Positions 54,770-64,000 of a stretch of 64,000 nucleotides of DNA are shown in pieces (position 1 is the stretch's first letter; the number at the start of each line of letters is the position of its first letter). The notes under the pieces are model-generated. The model was not told the origin of the DNA. It saw nothing but the letters and a program-made list of their open reading frames with translations, and did not search any database. A program made the translations under genes and the position numbers. The stretch comes from Chryseobacterium nakagawai (GTDB taxonomy: Bacteria; Bacteroidota; Bacteroidia; Flavobacteriales; Weeksellaceae): assembly GCF_900637665.1 (NCBI RefSeq), contig NZ_LR134386.1, forward strand, positions 3,960,501 through 4,024,500. Direction: 5' to 3'.

Positions 54770-57700
54770 CTATGGCGTAATAACCGTTTTCATACCTTGG
54801 TTCCAATATTTTGATTCAGGCATATAATAAAGATAGACATTGCTTGATTTTCCGGTATAGGTTCCTGCAAATTCTACTTTTAGATCAAGGTTGATGTTTT
54901 TTTCTTCTTCAGCATCAAAATGTTCCCAATACAATACCAGATAATTGTCAAAGATCTCATAATAGGAAACTTGTTTTTTATCTATTAAATCTTTTAATAA
55001 AGCAGGTTGCAGAGTCAGTCCTGCAGGAATACCGATTTTAGCGACAGTCATGGGCAATTGATTATTCAATTTGTTTTTAAGAGTGACTATCATTCTGTTG
55101 GTTTCCCCTACTCTGGGGTTTTCTGACATCAATTTTGTATCCATGGTTAAAGGAATATCCGAACTTTCCGGAGCCTTCAGAGTATAATATTGATATTCTA
55201 ACTTATAAAGAAGCCCTGTCTCTGAAGGGTAATCTATATTCATTGTATTATTTCCGGTTTTGTAGGCGGATGAAATATTTAAACCAGATGATACTAAAGC
55301 ATTGTTTATTTTAATAACAGGTCTATCAGTTCTAAACAGCTTTTCATTTTTTATAAAGAACTGAGACAACGCCTGTAGAGCCAAACTTGTTGCCTGAGTA
55401 GATCCAAATCCATAACCTCCATTGTAACTTAAAAGCTCATCTGCTGCTTTTGCAATAGTTTGCTGATTGAGTTTTTCATCTTTCTGAAGTGCCATCATAT
55501 ACAATGAGAGTGTTTCTGCATTGGCTGAATATCCACCGGAACCTGTAAAGGTCGTTTCAACGTTAAGTTTTTGATTTTCAAACTGAGTATTTAAAGCAAA
55601 CATTAAATTATCATACTCCTGATGCTTCCCAAGATTCGCCGCTGCATTGGCCAATAAAGCCAGTTGATAAGAATCTTTTTTCAACAAGGCTCTTTTCAGC
55701 ATTACCTGGTAAGAATCTTCAATTTCAGTTGTAAAGCCTAACTGAGATAATGCATAGAGAACATACATATTTCTTGACCAATCGTATTCTGAGTAGGGTC
55801 CTGTTTGGGACTCATAATATCTTCGTACTCCAAAAAGTCCATTCCCTGCTTTTTTTGACAAAATAAATGATGATAGTCCTTGAATAATCTTTGGATCAAT
55901 CACAATATGTCTTTTCAGATCTGTAAACTCGAGTAAAGCAAATGCAGAAAGAGAAACATCTGACTCAGCTGTATTAAAGTATCCAACCCCTCCGTCTTTA
56001 TTTTTATAGCTTAACATTTTCTGGAAACCTTTTTTCAGATTTTTGATCACAAGGCTTTCTGTGGAACTATCAATTTTCTTGCTTAATTTTAAATAATCCA
56101 GAATAAAAACATTAGGATATACTGTTGAGGACAACTGCTCAAAACACCCATGAGGTTCTCTCTTCAGCCTTTCAAGGTCATCAAACATCTTCAAAGCAGC
56201 ATTTTCAAATACATAATAGGATGAAAACAGGCTCCCATTAATATATTCAGGAATAGTAACCTGAATTTTCTCGGTCTTATTATCTATTAAAGAAAACTGA
56301 TGTAAAAATCCTTTCTCTTCTACCTTAAACGGAAGAATCATCGTTTCCCTAAAATCTCCAGACCTTATGATGAACTGAATATTAGAATTTACCACTTCAT
56401 CGGTCTGTATTTTAACGTAAAGCCTTCCGGATTCCAAAGGTTTTAAAGTAATCAGGCTGTCTGATGATATCAACTTTACATGATTGGGAACAATAACGTC
56501 CATTATCATTTTTCTGGTTTCTCTGGAGTTATTTTTGATCACTACAGGAATAAGCATTTCGTCCGTTCTTGTCAAATACTGTGGAATCTTAGCATCAATA
56601 GAGATCAGGCTTTGCGCCGCATAGGTGGTTTCATCTCTGCCTATCAATCCGGACGCTGAAATGCCTTCCGTCATCACTCTGAAAGTGGAACTGGCATCTG
56701 AATTATAAAACTCTACTTTTGCTTTACCCTCTTTATCGGTTTCTACTACAGGATTCCAATAAATAGCTTCTCTATAATCAAATCTATAAGAAGTATTGGT
56801 TGTTTTATATTCGGGATAGGCAAACTCTTTATTTACCGAATATTTGATAAGTTTATCTGCAGGAATAGACAGCACTGCAAAATAAGATTTAGGGGTGATA
56901 TCCAGCTTATTCTGAGCCAAACTATTAGAAAATGAATTAATAATGACAACTCCATTAACGGCTCTGCTCCCGTAAATGGCTGTTGCCGCCGCATCCTTCA
57001 AAACTGTAACGCTGTTAATATCATTGGGATTGATGGCTGTATTAAAATTTTCTACCGGAACTCCATCTACCACAAATAATGGACTTTTGTTTGATATTGA
57101 TGAAGTCCCTCTGACCACAAAATTTCCTTTTTGCTGCTCTCCAACCGGAGTTACAGTGACTCCTGCAACTTTTCCCTGTAATAACGACCCATAATTAGAA
57201 TCTTTAATTTCAGAATTGCCAATAATGCTTACCGAAGAGGTATTTGTTTTTTTATTCATCAAAGTTCCGTATCCTACCACCACAACTTCCTCAATATTTT
57301 TTCCAGAAATAGTATCCTTCTTAGTGCTATTTATTATTGGTGGTATTGGTTTGGGCTTTTCTTTGACTTCAGCCTCTTTTATAATCTCTTCTACATCTAT
57401 ATTATTCAATTTTTGCTTAACAAGCGGGTTTATTTCCAATTTATATGACAATACTCTGATGTTGACTTTATGTTTAGGTTGAATGGATTTAGCAATTACT
57501 TTGTAAGAATCACTACCTTCCATCCCTGAGAAATAAAACTGGCCGTTTTCTGTTGTCGTTTGTTTGAGAATCTGGCCTCCATAAGATTCTACAAGAAAAA
57601 CATTGGCTTTAATGGGTTTCTTATTTTCATCTTCTACGACTCCATATACAGTCCCTCTTTTTTCTGGCAGGAATTTGTATTTACCTGTTTTAACAATATC

Positions 57701-59266
57701 CGGAATCAGTTCAAAATACCGGTATCCATTGGTGAGCATCACAAGATCCAGACTTTTCTCTGCTTTTCCTTCTTTTTTATCAAAATAAAACTGAGGCTTT
57801 TCAATTTTTCCTTTCAACTCAGAATCCATCAGCAGCCATGAACTGATATGATTTTGTTTATCATCAGCATAAGTCCAAAGCTTATCATCCACTACACTTA
57901 TGGCTAGATTTGCCGGTATAGGTTGATTATTTTTATCTTTAGTTTCAATATTCAGTACTACTTTTTCTCTTGGCTGATAATATTCTTTACCAGGTTTTAT
58001 CTTGATATTCAGCTGCTGATCTTTATTGGTAAAAACAATACGTTCTGCAAGAGGAATATTATTTTCAAATACCGTAAAACGACAAATTCCAACCGGCAGA
58101 TCTCTTTCCGGAACCTCCAATATGTTGACCTCCTTTTTTAAAGAAATCTCACGGCTGTATATTTCTTTTTCACGGAAAAATCCTTTTAAAACAATATTCT
58201 TTTCCTGTGTAGCCACCGTTTTGAATAAAAGTGCTCCATTTTCCTTCTTGATATTCAACATCAAACCATTATTTTTAGATTCAGGAAGATGATAAATCTG
58301 TGTGATATTTTCGGGCTTTACAACTTTTGCATAATATGTTTCTCCTATTTCCGGAGTAAAAAAGAAACTTCCCATCCCGAAATTATAAGTGGAAACTTCA
58401 GCTATTTTTTCATGGTTCTGATTATAAATACCCAAAACGGCATCTACCGGCTTTTCATATTCATCCAATACTTTGAATGCAATATTCTGTTCTAGTCCTT
58501 TGATGAAGGTTCCTCCTTCAGGCAAAAATTTCACATCCAGATTGTTCAGTACAATAGGAATATTTCTTGAAATAGATTCTGTAAACCCATCAAAATTAAC
58601 TTTAATATTTAAAAGTGCATCAGATGATTTTAAGGATTTGGGAAGTCTGAACTGCAATAGTTTTTTTCCTTCCTTATCTGTAATAATCTTGCCTTCGGCA
58701 ACCATTTCCCCGTTATGAGTTACCACATAATCCGCTTCATAAAAAGGAATAGGCAAATTCCCCAAACTTCGCATTGAAAAGTCTGCGGTGACTTCATCAC
58801 CAGGACCATATCCTTTCTTAGGAAAATCCAGCTTCATTAAAATCCTTGGAGATACTATTTTCTGCAAGGTAATTTCTTTTTCAAAAGCATTTTTACCTTC
58901 CTCATTTTGCATCCAGTTGGTATAGGCTCTAATCTTGTAAACCCCACCCTTCAGATCATCAGCGAAAGAGAAGTATCCGTTGGCATAGCCATTATTAATT
59001 TTATATTTGGACTTTGTTAAAACACTTCCGGAAGGGTCAACAATTTCAAAATTGACTACCCTGCTTTCTCCTGCAGGAAGGTTATTTTTTCCCTGCACTA
59101 CATATATTTTAAAATACATATTCTCTCCCGGTTTATAGAAAACATGGTTGGTCTGGATATATGTCTTTTCTTTTTCAAAATCCTTAAATGAGTTCTGTGC
59201 CTTCAGAAATACTGATGAAAACAATAGACTCAGTGATATGATATATGATATAAATTTGAAATTCAT
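54770..59266 (-). CDS. Alpha-2-macroglobulin-like protein with inserted SusC-type plug domain
   Basis: A 1498-residue exported protein (signal peptide ending LKAQ, residue 24). N-terminal macroglobulin-type domains begin YIQTNHVFYKPGENMYFKIY. A regulatory-like beta domain lies at 537-600 (GTVYGVVEDENKKPIKANVF). A complete SusC-type plug is at about 657-777: NIEEVVVVGYGT, LLQGKVAGVTVTPVG, LFVVDGVPV, AIYGSRAVNGVVIINS. Then come the A2M domain (830-900) and a thioester domain with Cys1041-Phe-Glu-Gln1044 (GCFEQ). No beta-barrel follows the plug. A2M proteins trap proteases through the thioester; what a plug does here is unknown. The stop codon is 126 bases from the VWA gene, and the start is 3 bases from the plugless barrel gene. 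Confidence 0.92.
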   Translation of the reverse strand: MNFKFISYIISLSLLFSSVFLKAQNSFKDFEKEKTYIQTNHVFYKPGENMYFKIYVVQGKNNLPAGESRVVNFEIVDPSGSVLTKSKYKINNGYANGYFSFADDLKGGVYKIRAYTNWMQNEEGKNAFEKEITLQKIVSPRILMKLDFPKKGYGPGDEVTADFSMRSLGNLPIPFYEADYVVTHNGEMVAEGKIITDKEGKKLLQFRLPKSLKSSDALLNIKVNFDGFTESISRNIPIVLNNLDVKFLPEGGTFIKGLEQNIAFKVLDEYEKPVDAVLGIYNQNHEKIAEVSTYNFGMGSFFFTPEIGETYYAKVVKPENITQIYHLPESKNNGLMLNIKKENGALLFKTVATQEKNIVLKGFFREKEIYSREISLKKEVNILEVPERDLPVGICRFTVFENNIPLAERIVFTNKDQQLNIKIKPGKEYYQPREKVVLNIETKDKNNQPIPANLAISVVDDKLWTYADDKQNHISSWLLMDSELKGKIEKPQFYFDKKEGKAEKSLDLVMLTNGYRYFELIPDIVKTGKYKFLPEKRGTVYGVVEDENKKPIKANVFLVESYGGQILKQTTTENGQFYFSGMEGSDSYKVIAKSIQPKHKVNIRVLSYKLEINPLVKQKLNNIDVEEIIKEAEVKEKPKPIPPIINSTKKDTISGKNIEEVVVVGYGTLMNKKTNTSSVSIIGNSEIKDSNYGSLLQGKVAGVTVTPVGEQQKGNFVVRGTSSISNKSPLFVVDGVPVENFNTAINPNDINSVTVLKDAAATAIYGSRAVNGVVIINSFSNSLAQNKLDITPKSYFAVLSIPADKLIKYSVNKEFAYPEYKTTNTSYRFDYREAIYWNPVVETDKEGKAKVEFYNSDASSTFRVMTEGISASGLIGRDETTYAAQSLISIDAKIPQYLTRTDEMLIPVVIKNNSRETRKMIMDVIVPNHVKLISSDSLITLKPLESGRLYVKIQTDEVVNSNIQFIIRSGDFRETMILPFKVEEKGFLHQFSLIDNKTEKIQVTIPEYINGSLFSSYYVFENAALKMFDDLERLKREPHGCFEQLSSTVYPNVFILDYLKLSKKIDSSTESLVIKNLKKGFQKMLSYKNKDGGVGYFNTAESDVSLSAFALLEFTDLKRHIVIDPKIIQGLSSFILSKKAGNGLFGVRRYYESQTGPYSEYDWSRNMYVLYALSQLGFTTEIEDSYQVMLKRALLKKDSYQLALLANAAANLGKHQEYDNLMFALNTQFENQKLNVETTFTGSGGYSANAETLSLYMMALQKDEKLNQQTIAKAADELLSYNGGYGFGSTQATSLALQALSQFFIKNEKLFRTDRPVIKINNALVSSGLNISSAYKTGNNTMNIDYPSETGLLYKLEYQYYTLKAPESSDIPLTMDTKLMSENPRVGETNRMIVTLKNKLNNQLPMTVAKIGIPAGLTLQPALLKDLIDKKQVSYYEIFDNYLVLYWEHFDAEEEKNINLDLKVEFAGTYTGKSSNVYLYYMPESKYWNQGMKTVITP

Positions 59267-59269
59267 GGG

Positions 59270-62047
59270 CTAAAATTTGAATGAAACAATACAGCCAAAT
59301 GTTTTAAAAGAGGGAAGATTAAAGAAATCCAGTCCTCTTCCATTGTCAGTATCATAGAAATTCTGGTTGGGATCTACTCCTTTATTCGCCTGCCAGAGCA
59401 TGATATTATCTACATACAACGTAATTTTCATAGATCGCTGGCTATTATTCAGAGGAAAAAAAGTGGATAGTGAAATAGTATTAATCCTTATATGATCTGC
59501 CTTCTGAATATAGTTTTCTGCCACACCCAGGTATCCATACCTGGACCATCTGTTTTCATGAACATTTTGATGAGGATCATAAAAATCCACCGGAGTCTGG
59601 TTATGATTACCATTAGCCAATACTCCCTGAAAAACATAATTTTTGAGGTTTCTTTCTTCTCCGGAATCATAGGAACGTCCGTAATAATCCATAACAGCCT
59701 GAGTTCCATTCCAGATCTGGCCTCCTTTTTTCCATTCCCAGTTGATATCCAAAATCCATCTTTTATAGACTAAATTATGATTGAATTTCATTACAAAATC
59801 AGGAGTTGGATCAGCAATGATCTTCATTCCGGCAGCCTTTTTCGGAAATCCGGAATCATCAATAATCAGCTGCCCATCAGAAGTTCTTTCAAAATAACTT
59901 CCCATCACAGCACCCAAAACCTCTCCTTCCGCAAGGGTTTTATAAATATCCTGAAATCCTGAAATAGCAGTATTGTTATAACCAGGCCTCACGCGATCTA
60001 CAATATCTTTATATTTGAAAAATGAGATTTTGTTTGTTGCAAAAAAATCGTTGGCCAGAAAAAGTCTGTCATATGCGAAATTAAATTCATACCCACTATA
60101 CGTATGATCTGCCATATTTTTTAACCTTAACTGATTGTTTTCAAATACCGGGAAAACATCGTCTTCAGTTTTTCTTTTGAAATATTCCCCTTCAAGACTA
60201 ATGTTATATCCAAAATTGATCTTTCCGCCTATTTTCCACTCTTTTGTATTGATATTGGATAGCCCTTTGAAACTTTCCACTTCATCTATGGGGAAATAAC
60301 GGTAATAATTTTCTGCTTTCAGTAAAGTGGAGGCATAAGAAGCATAGGACCGGGTAATCTCAGGCTCTGAGCTTAGATGGCTATAACTTCCTAAGATTTT
60401 AAATTCATAGTTATACCAGTCAAAGATATCTTTAAACCGCAGATACCCTGTTGACTTTGGAAGCCAATAAATGTTTTTATCTGATGTATTGGAGATATAA
60501 AAGGAATTTCCAAGAGTAAAATCAGCTTCAAAGTCACCGGACTTGATTTCCATATTATAATTAAAAATATAGTCCTGAGAGGTTCTTTGATAGTTATATT
60601 TTTTATTGGTCAGACTATTGTAAACGTCAGATTTGATATCGTTCAGAATAAAATTAAGACTAAAAACATTCTTAAAATTATAGTGGCCCAATTCATATTT
60701 CCCTTGTATATTGGAGTGGTATAACCTGTTATTTTGTCCCCTTTCATTGGTTATTCCATTATTGAATCCGTAAGTGGATGGTTGATATTGATCCAGATTC
60801 CAAATGAAATTACTTTCGTAAGACTGAACGATATTTAATTTAAATTTACCAAAGGCTTTATCTGCATTAAGGCCAAAATGCCTCTGCCGGTTTTGATAAC
60901 GGTATTTTTGATCCTGTACAAAAAGGAATTCCGGATTATCGGCATTTTGGCTGTAGCTTCGTTGCTTTCCATTATCCAAAAAGGTCTGCTGAGCATTTGA
61001 AAACGAAATGGGAGTCAGTAAAGAATTTTGAAAAGCTCTATTGAAAAGTCCTATCCTATTGGTATTTGTTGCCTTATTCTCTTCATAATTAAAGGAAAAC
61101 TTCACCAAATAGCCTCCTAAATCTGTGTTCAGCCTTGTTTTAATAGAATTATTCAGATTAAACTGGTCAATGAAGTATAATTGATTTTTCTGCTGTCTCA
61201 AATCCAATGAAAACCGAAATATCTCCTTATATCCTTGTTTTATAATTGTATTGATATTAAGCTGATTGTTATATCCAACCATCGTTTTAAACAGGTTATT
61301 ATTATAAATAATGGCCTGTTTTTTTCCGTCAGCTAAAGGAACCAATCTGCCGTTCTGATCATACTGATAAGGGATTCCATCAAAAGCTAAGGTAGAAATA
61401 TCAGGTCCAAAGCTAAATACTTCATGGATCTCGGGTCCATTCCATATAAAGTTTCCATTATTGGATCTGCCTTGTACATATCTGTTCTGGGTTGCGGGCA
61501 GGGCATTATGACTTTTTACATCCAAAGAAGAGGTAAATCCGCCATTCAATAATAACGTCCATTTCTTTTGCTCTTTCAGAACATACATACTGTCTCTTCT
61601 CTGCTTAAGCTTTCTTACAGTGCTAAAATATCTATCGGAATTATTATTTAGAATTGTTGAGGCATTCTCAATACTAAATTTATCATGATTCTTTTGTGAA
61701 ACCAGACTGTCATATGTTTTACTGTAAATCTCCTGTACATTTTTTTTCTCTACCTGACTTTCAAGAATATTTTTCAATTCTCTTAACTGATAAGATACAA
61801 CCACCTGGGCACTTTTCCCTTGATTCCAGACTAAGGTATCATAAGGCTTGGCTGCAATGATTGCAAATCCTTCTTCATCAGTTAATTCATATACACCACT
61901 GTTTTTATTGTAGACTTTTAAAAAGTTTTGTGGTCTATCTTTATGATTTAAAAATTTTCCTGAATAATATAAGGTTGAATTTTGCGCCTGCAATACCGTA
62001 ACAGTAAACGGCAGCAGCAACAGTAAATAGTTTTTTCTCATCTTCAT
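59270..62047 (-). CDS. SusC-like outer-membrane beta-barrel protein lacking a plug domain
   Basis: A 925-residue protein starting MKMRKNYLLLLLPFTVTVLQAQ (signal peptide). Residues 25-90 look like a carboxypeptidase-regulatory-like domain (ELTDEEGFAIIAAKPYDTLV). Residues 90-180 are charged and mostly helical. At about residue 185 a SusC-like beta-barrel begins (KKWTLLLNGGFTSSLDVKS) and runs to the terminal FKTFGCIVSFKF. None of the plug signatures (GYG, RIRG, VVDGVP, YGSRGANGV) occurs. The longer frame to 62161 overlaps the next gene and is rejected. It is 3 bases upstream of the A2M-like gene, so the two are almost surely one operon. Confidence 0.88.
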   Translation of the reverse strand: MKMRKNYLLLLLPFTVTVLQAQNSTLYYSGKFLNHKDRPQNFLKVYNKNSGVYELTDEEGFAIIAAKPYDTLVWNQGKSAQVVVSYQLRELKNILESQVEKKNVQEIYSKTYDSLVSQKNHDKFSIENASTILNNNSDRYFSTVRKLKQRRDSMYVLKEQKKWTLLLNGGFTSSLDVKSHNALPATQNRYVQGRSNNGNFIWNGPEIHEVFSFGPDISTLAFDGIPYQYDQNGRLVPLADGKKQAIIYNNNLFKTMVGYNNQLNINTIIKQGYKEIFRFSLDLRQQKNQLYFIDQFNLNNSIKTRLNTDLGGYLVKFSFNYEENKATNTNRIGLFNRAFQNSLLTPISFSNAQQTFLDNGKQRSYSQNADNPEFLFVQDQKYRYQNRQRHFGLNADKAFGKFKLNIVQSYESNFIWNLDQYQPSTYGFNNGITNERGQNNRLYHSNIQGKYELGHYNFKNVFSLNFILNDIKSDVYNSLTNKKYNYQRTSQDYIFNYNMEIKSGDFEADFTLGNSFYISNTSDKNIYWLPKSTGYLRFKDIFDWYNYEFKILGSYSHLSSEPEITRSYASYASTLLKAENYYRYFPIDEVESFKGLSNINTKEWKIGGKINFGYNISLEGEYFKRKTEDDVFPVFENNQLRLKNMADHTYSGYEFNFAYDRLFLANDFFATNKISFFKYKDIVDRVRPGYNNTAISGFQDIYKTLAEGEVLGAVMGSYFERTSDGQLIIDDSGFPKKAAGMKIIADPTPDFVMKFNHNLVYKRWILDINWEWKKGGQIWNGTQAVMDYYGRSYDSGEERNLKNYVFQGVLANGNHNQTPVDFYDPHQNVHENRWSRYGYLGVAENYIQKADHIRINTISLSTFFPLNNSQRSMKITLYVDNIMLWQANKGVDPNQNFYDTDNGRGLDFFNLPSFKTFGCIVSFKF

Positions 62048-62071
62048 GGTAATGACTACTAAAATAAAGAA

Positions 62072-62098
62072 AAAGAAATTTCCGTGGGAAATTTCTTT
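62072..62098 (-). terminator. Hairpin between the VWA-plug gene and the barrel gene
   Basis: AAAGAAATTTCC (62072-62083) pairs perfectly with GGAAATTTCTTT (62087-62098). On the minus strand a T-rich stretch follows. It may terminate the VWA gene or attenuate entry into the barrel/A2M genes. Confidence 0.7.
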
Positions 62099-62111
62099 TC
62101 TCTTTTTCAAA

Positions 62112-64000
62112 TTAATTTTTGATGACCTTAAAAGTCTCCCAGTTATTATTAGTTCGGACACGAACTAAATAAATCCCCTGAGGATACAAGGTCATATCGA
62201 TTGTGTTTTTACCTTCTTCCAAGTTTTCTTTCCGCATGATTATTTTTCCAGCCAGATCATAGATGTATAGTTCTTCAATCTTATTCGCTGTTCTTATTTT
62301 GATCATTCCTTTTGTCGGATTTGGAAAAATCACAGTTTTCGCATCTACCTGGCGATCTATTTCTGTTTCCATTTTTTTATTGATATTCTCGTTAGAGATA
62401 CCGTCTGTACATTCAGGAAGGGTCGCTCTTTGGAGAATCAGTCTTAGCAGAAGACTGTTCAGTTTTTCTACTTCATAAGAATCTATGGTAGGCTTAATAT
62501 GATTGTTTCCTATCCCGCTATCATTGGTAAGAAATGTGTACGTTCCGTTGGTAAGCAGTGCAAAGGCCCGCATTATATATTCGGTTTCTTTATTGGTATC
62601 ACTTGCAGCCAATGGAATAATTGTTATCCCTTTTTGAGCAGCTTTTTTTATTTTATCATAGAGCTTCTGAATATTTTCTTCAGACTGATGTGGCGGGGCG
62701 TCCAAAATCAGGAACATAATTTTAGTGGAATTTTCCGGGCTCCATTTCAAGTCATCAATGGAAACCTGTAGTGCTTCTACTACCGCTTCAGGGGTATCGC
62801 CACCACCGGCTGCTCTCTGATTTTTGATAAACTGAATTAGATCTTCAGCTTTATCAGAGAAATCAAACTTTCTAGTAATATATTCATCTCCTTTATCCCT
62901 GTAAAATACGGAGCCATATCTAATTTCAGAATTTTTTAAATTAGTTTCTACTTTTCTCAGAACATCCAGTAATTCAGACTGCAGATAAGTGATTTCATCT
63001 CCCATGGATCCTGTTGCATCCACAACAAAAGCAATATCCAGTTTCCTTTTCTCCAGGCATGGCTTATTCAAAACAATCAGATTCTGACCATTTTTAAATT
63101 CATTTACTTTATTACTGATGATCTGTCCGGAAGCATCAGACAAATAGTAATTTTTAGAATCTGGGGTTTCTCCTACTATTGGACTGATCCAAAGTTCTGC
63201 ATTTCCCAGGTTATCTGAAACAGCTTCCCAGATCACTTTTTTCTGATCATCCAGTAATTTCACTTTTTCCCCAATGACGGGCTTCTTATTTTTGTTCGTC
63301 AACTGAACAGAAACTCTTCTGTCCGGATAAAATTTCCAGGCATTTTTGTATTCTTCAAGACTTGGAACGGCTATATCTTTCCAATATTCCCATTTAGAAA
63401 AATCATTCACTTCTCCTGCAGTGAGCTGCCCTGCTTTGGGAAGTTCTTTTTCCTTTTCTTCCTGCTTTTTATCTAATTCTTTTATACTTTTTGAGTACAG
63501 TTCTTCCAATTTCTCCTTTTCAGCCCGTCGCAAACGTTTTGTTTTTACCACGACTACTCCATGTAAGGCTTTACTTCCATATAATGTTGCTGCTTCCTCA
63601 GGCTTAAGGACAGATACTTTTTTAATACGTTTAGGATTCATATCTTTCAAAGCATCTAATGTTGTAGGGATTCCGTTAACCACCACCAATGGTCTTTCTG
63701 TGCTTCCTTTGATGCTGCTCAGCCCTCTTATCCTTATATTGTTATCTTTTCCAGGAGTAGAAATAGATAGCCCTGCAACAGTTCCGCTTAGCATCTCTGA
63801 AACCGTAGTTACACTTGAGGTGGTATAAGCGGTCTTTTTCTTAATACCATATCCAGTCACTACAATTTCATCAATATTCTTTACTGCGTCAGAAGTTTCC
63901 ATATGGCGTTCTATAGCTGGCGGAGGGTAAGCTGTAGACACAGGGTTAGGTACTCTTAATGGCTCCGGAACATTATTAGTATATACTATTGCCTTTTCTA
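62112..64000 (-). CDS. VWA-domain protein with SusC-type plug and T9SS sorting tail, 5' end outside the window
   Basis: The frame stays open from 62112 to the right edge, so the N-terminus is missing; the in-frame GTG at 63941 is not a convincing start. Visible domains: a SusC-type plug at about 63530-63875 (IDEIVVTGYGIKKKT, NNIRIRGLSSIKG, PLVVVNGIPT, LYGSKALHGVVVVKTKR), a Lys/Glu-rich linker, then the same beta region, VWA (DATGSMGDE) and sorting domain (IFPNPTKGMIKIRT ... FKVIKN) as the protein at 52751. No barrel follows the plug. It is the second protein in this cluster with a free plug next to a barrel without one. Confidence 0.9.
   Translation of the reverse strand, partial: EKAIVYTNNVPEPLRVPNPVSTAYPPPAIERHMETSDAVKNIDEIVVTGYGIKKKTAYTTSSVTTVSEMLSGTVAGLSISTPGKDNNIRIRGLSSIKGSTERPLVVVNGIPTTLDALKDMNPKRIKKVSVLKPEEAATLYGSKALHGVVVVKTKRLRRAEKEKLEELYSKSIKELDKKQEEKEKELPKAGQLTAGEVNDFSKWEYWKDIAVPSLEEYKNAWKFYPDRRVSVQLTNKNKKPVIGEKVKLLDDQKKVIWEAVSDNLGNAELWISPIVGETPDSKNYYLSDASGQIISNKVNEFKNGQNLIVLNKPCLEKRKLDIAFVVDATGSMGDEITYLQSELLDVLRKVETNLKNSEIRYGSVFYRDKGDEYITRKFDFSDKAEDLIQFIKNQRAAGGGDTPEAVVEALQVSIDDLKWSPENSTKIMFLILDAPPHQSEENIQKLYDKIKKAAQKGITIIPLAASDTNKETEYIMRAFALLTNGTYTFLTNDSGIGNNHIKPTIDSYEVEKLNSLLLRLILQRATLPECTDGISNENINKKMETEIDRQVDAKTVIFPNPTKGMIKIRTANKIEELYIYDLAGKIIMRKENLEEGKNTIDMTLYPQGIYLVRVRTNNNWETFKVIKN

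Noticed and set aside
56976..58718. Series of open frames on the plus strand opposite the A2M-like gene
   Set aside because: They are antisense to a long, well-supported coding sequence and show no recognisable domain or signal.
62048..62161. Longer start for the plugless barrel protein
   Set aside because: It crosses the hairpin at 62072-62098, overlaps the VWA-plug gene and precedes the true signal peptide at 62047.

Overview
The window looks like chromosomal DNA from a flavobacterium of the Chryseobacterium type (Bacteroidota). It is AT-rich. It has several promoters of the TTTG/TAnnTTTG form, a SusC/SusD outer-membrane pair, type IX secretion sorting tails (YPNPTKG...), many small Sec-exported proteins, and an RNA resembling the flavobacterial Flavo-1 motif. 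I see no rRNA, tRNA, CRISPR array, transposase or phage module. Genus is inferred from style only.

Layout. 1-881: C-terminal part of an AraC regulator, cut by the window edge. 1171-11893: a promoter, a cobalamin riboswitch and a nine-gene co-directional run (prpB, prpC, prpD, mmsA, acyl-CoA dehydrogenase, 3-hydroxyisobutyryl-CoA hydrolase, mmsB, enoyl-CoA hydratase, queH). It degrades valine to propionyl-CoA and burns that through the methylcitrate cycle. Both the methylcitrate cycle and QueH are B12-independent substitutes for B12-dependent enzymes, so it reads as a B12-sparing operon. 12196-19084: a TetR-controlled drug-efflux operon (TolC, HlyD-type adaptor, two ABC ATPases, two ABC-2 permeases) with two identical palindromic operators. 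19108-21802: AraC regulator, GxxExxY protein and NAD-dependent epimerase, interspersed with a roughly 105-bp inverted-repeat family. 21951-24571: a second TetR with paired operators, an MFS exporter and an isochorismatase-like protein. 24685-27934: TauE/SafE plus DUF1634, and a secreted adenosine deaminase.

28021-33264: a Flavo-1-like RNA, a Met/Cys-rich 51-codon leader ORF and a SusC/SusD pair. 33681-36071: a small exported peptide with a duplicated DPPPK..QW motif and a tandem pair of serine beta-lactamase-fold enzymes. 36173-41851: small membrane protein, acyltransferase, LytS/LytTR two-component pair, secreted unknowns and a lone ABC ATPase. 42016-47717: patatin, lipoamide dehydrogenase, unknown secreted proteins and a ParB-like protein. 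47736-52698: a GbsR/MarR-type regulator heading a minus-strand run of small membrane proteins, a DCC-type protein, SRPBCC, DUF2071 and TIGR01777 epimerase genes, with a duplicated operator-like palindrome.

52751-64000: a minus-strand surface cluster. It has two paralogous VWA/T9SS proteins (one with TSP3 calcium repeats, one with a SusC-type plug), an alpha-2-macroglobulin-like protein that carries a thioester motif and an inserted SusC-type plug, and, three bases upstream of it, a SusC-like outer-membrane barrel that lacks a plug. This split of plug and barrel among neighbouring proteins is the least explained arrangement in the window. The last gene runs off the right edge.
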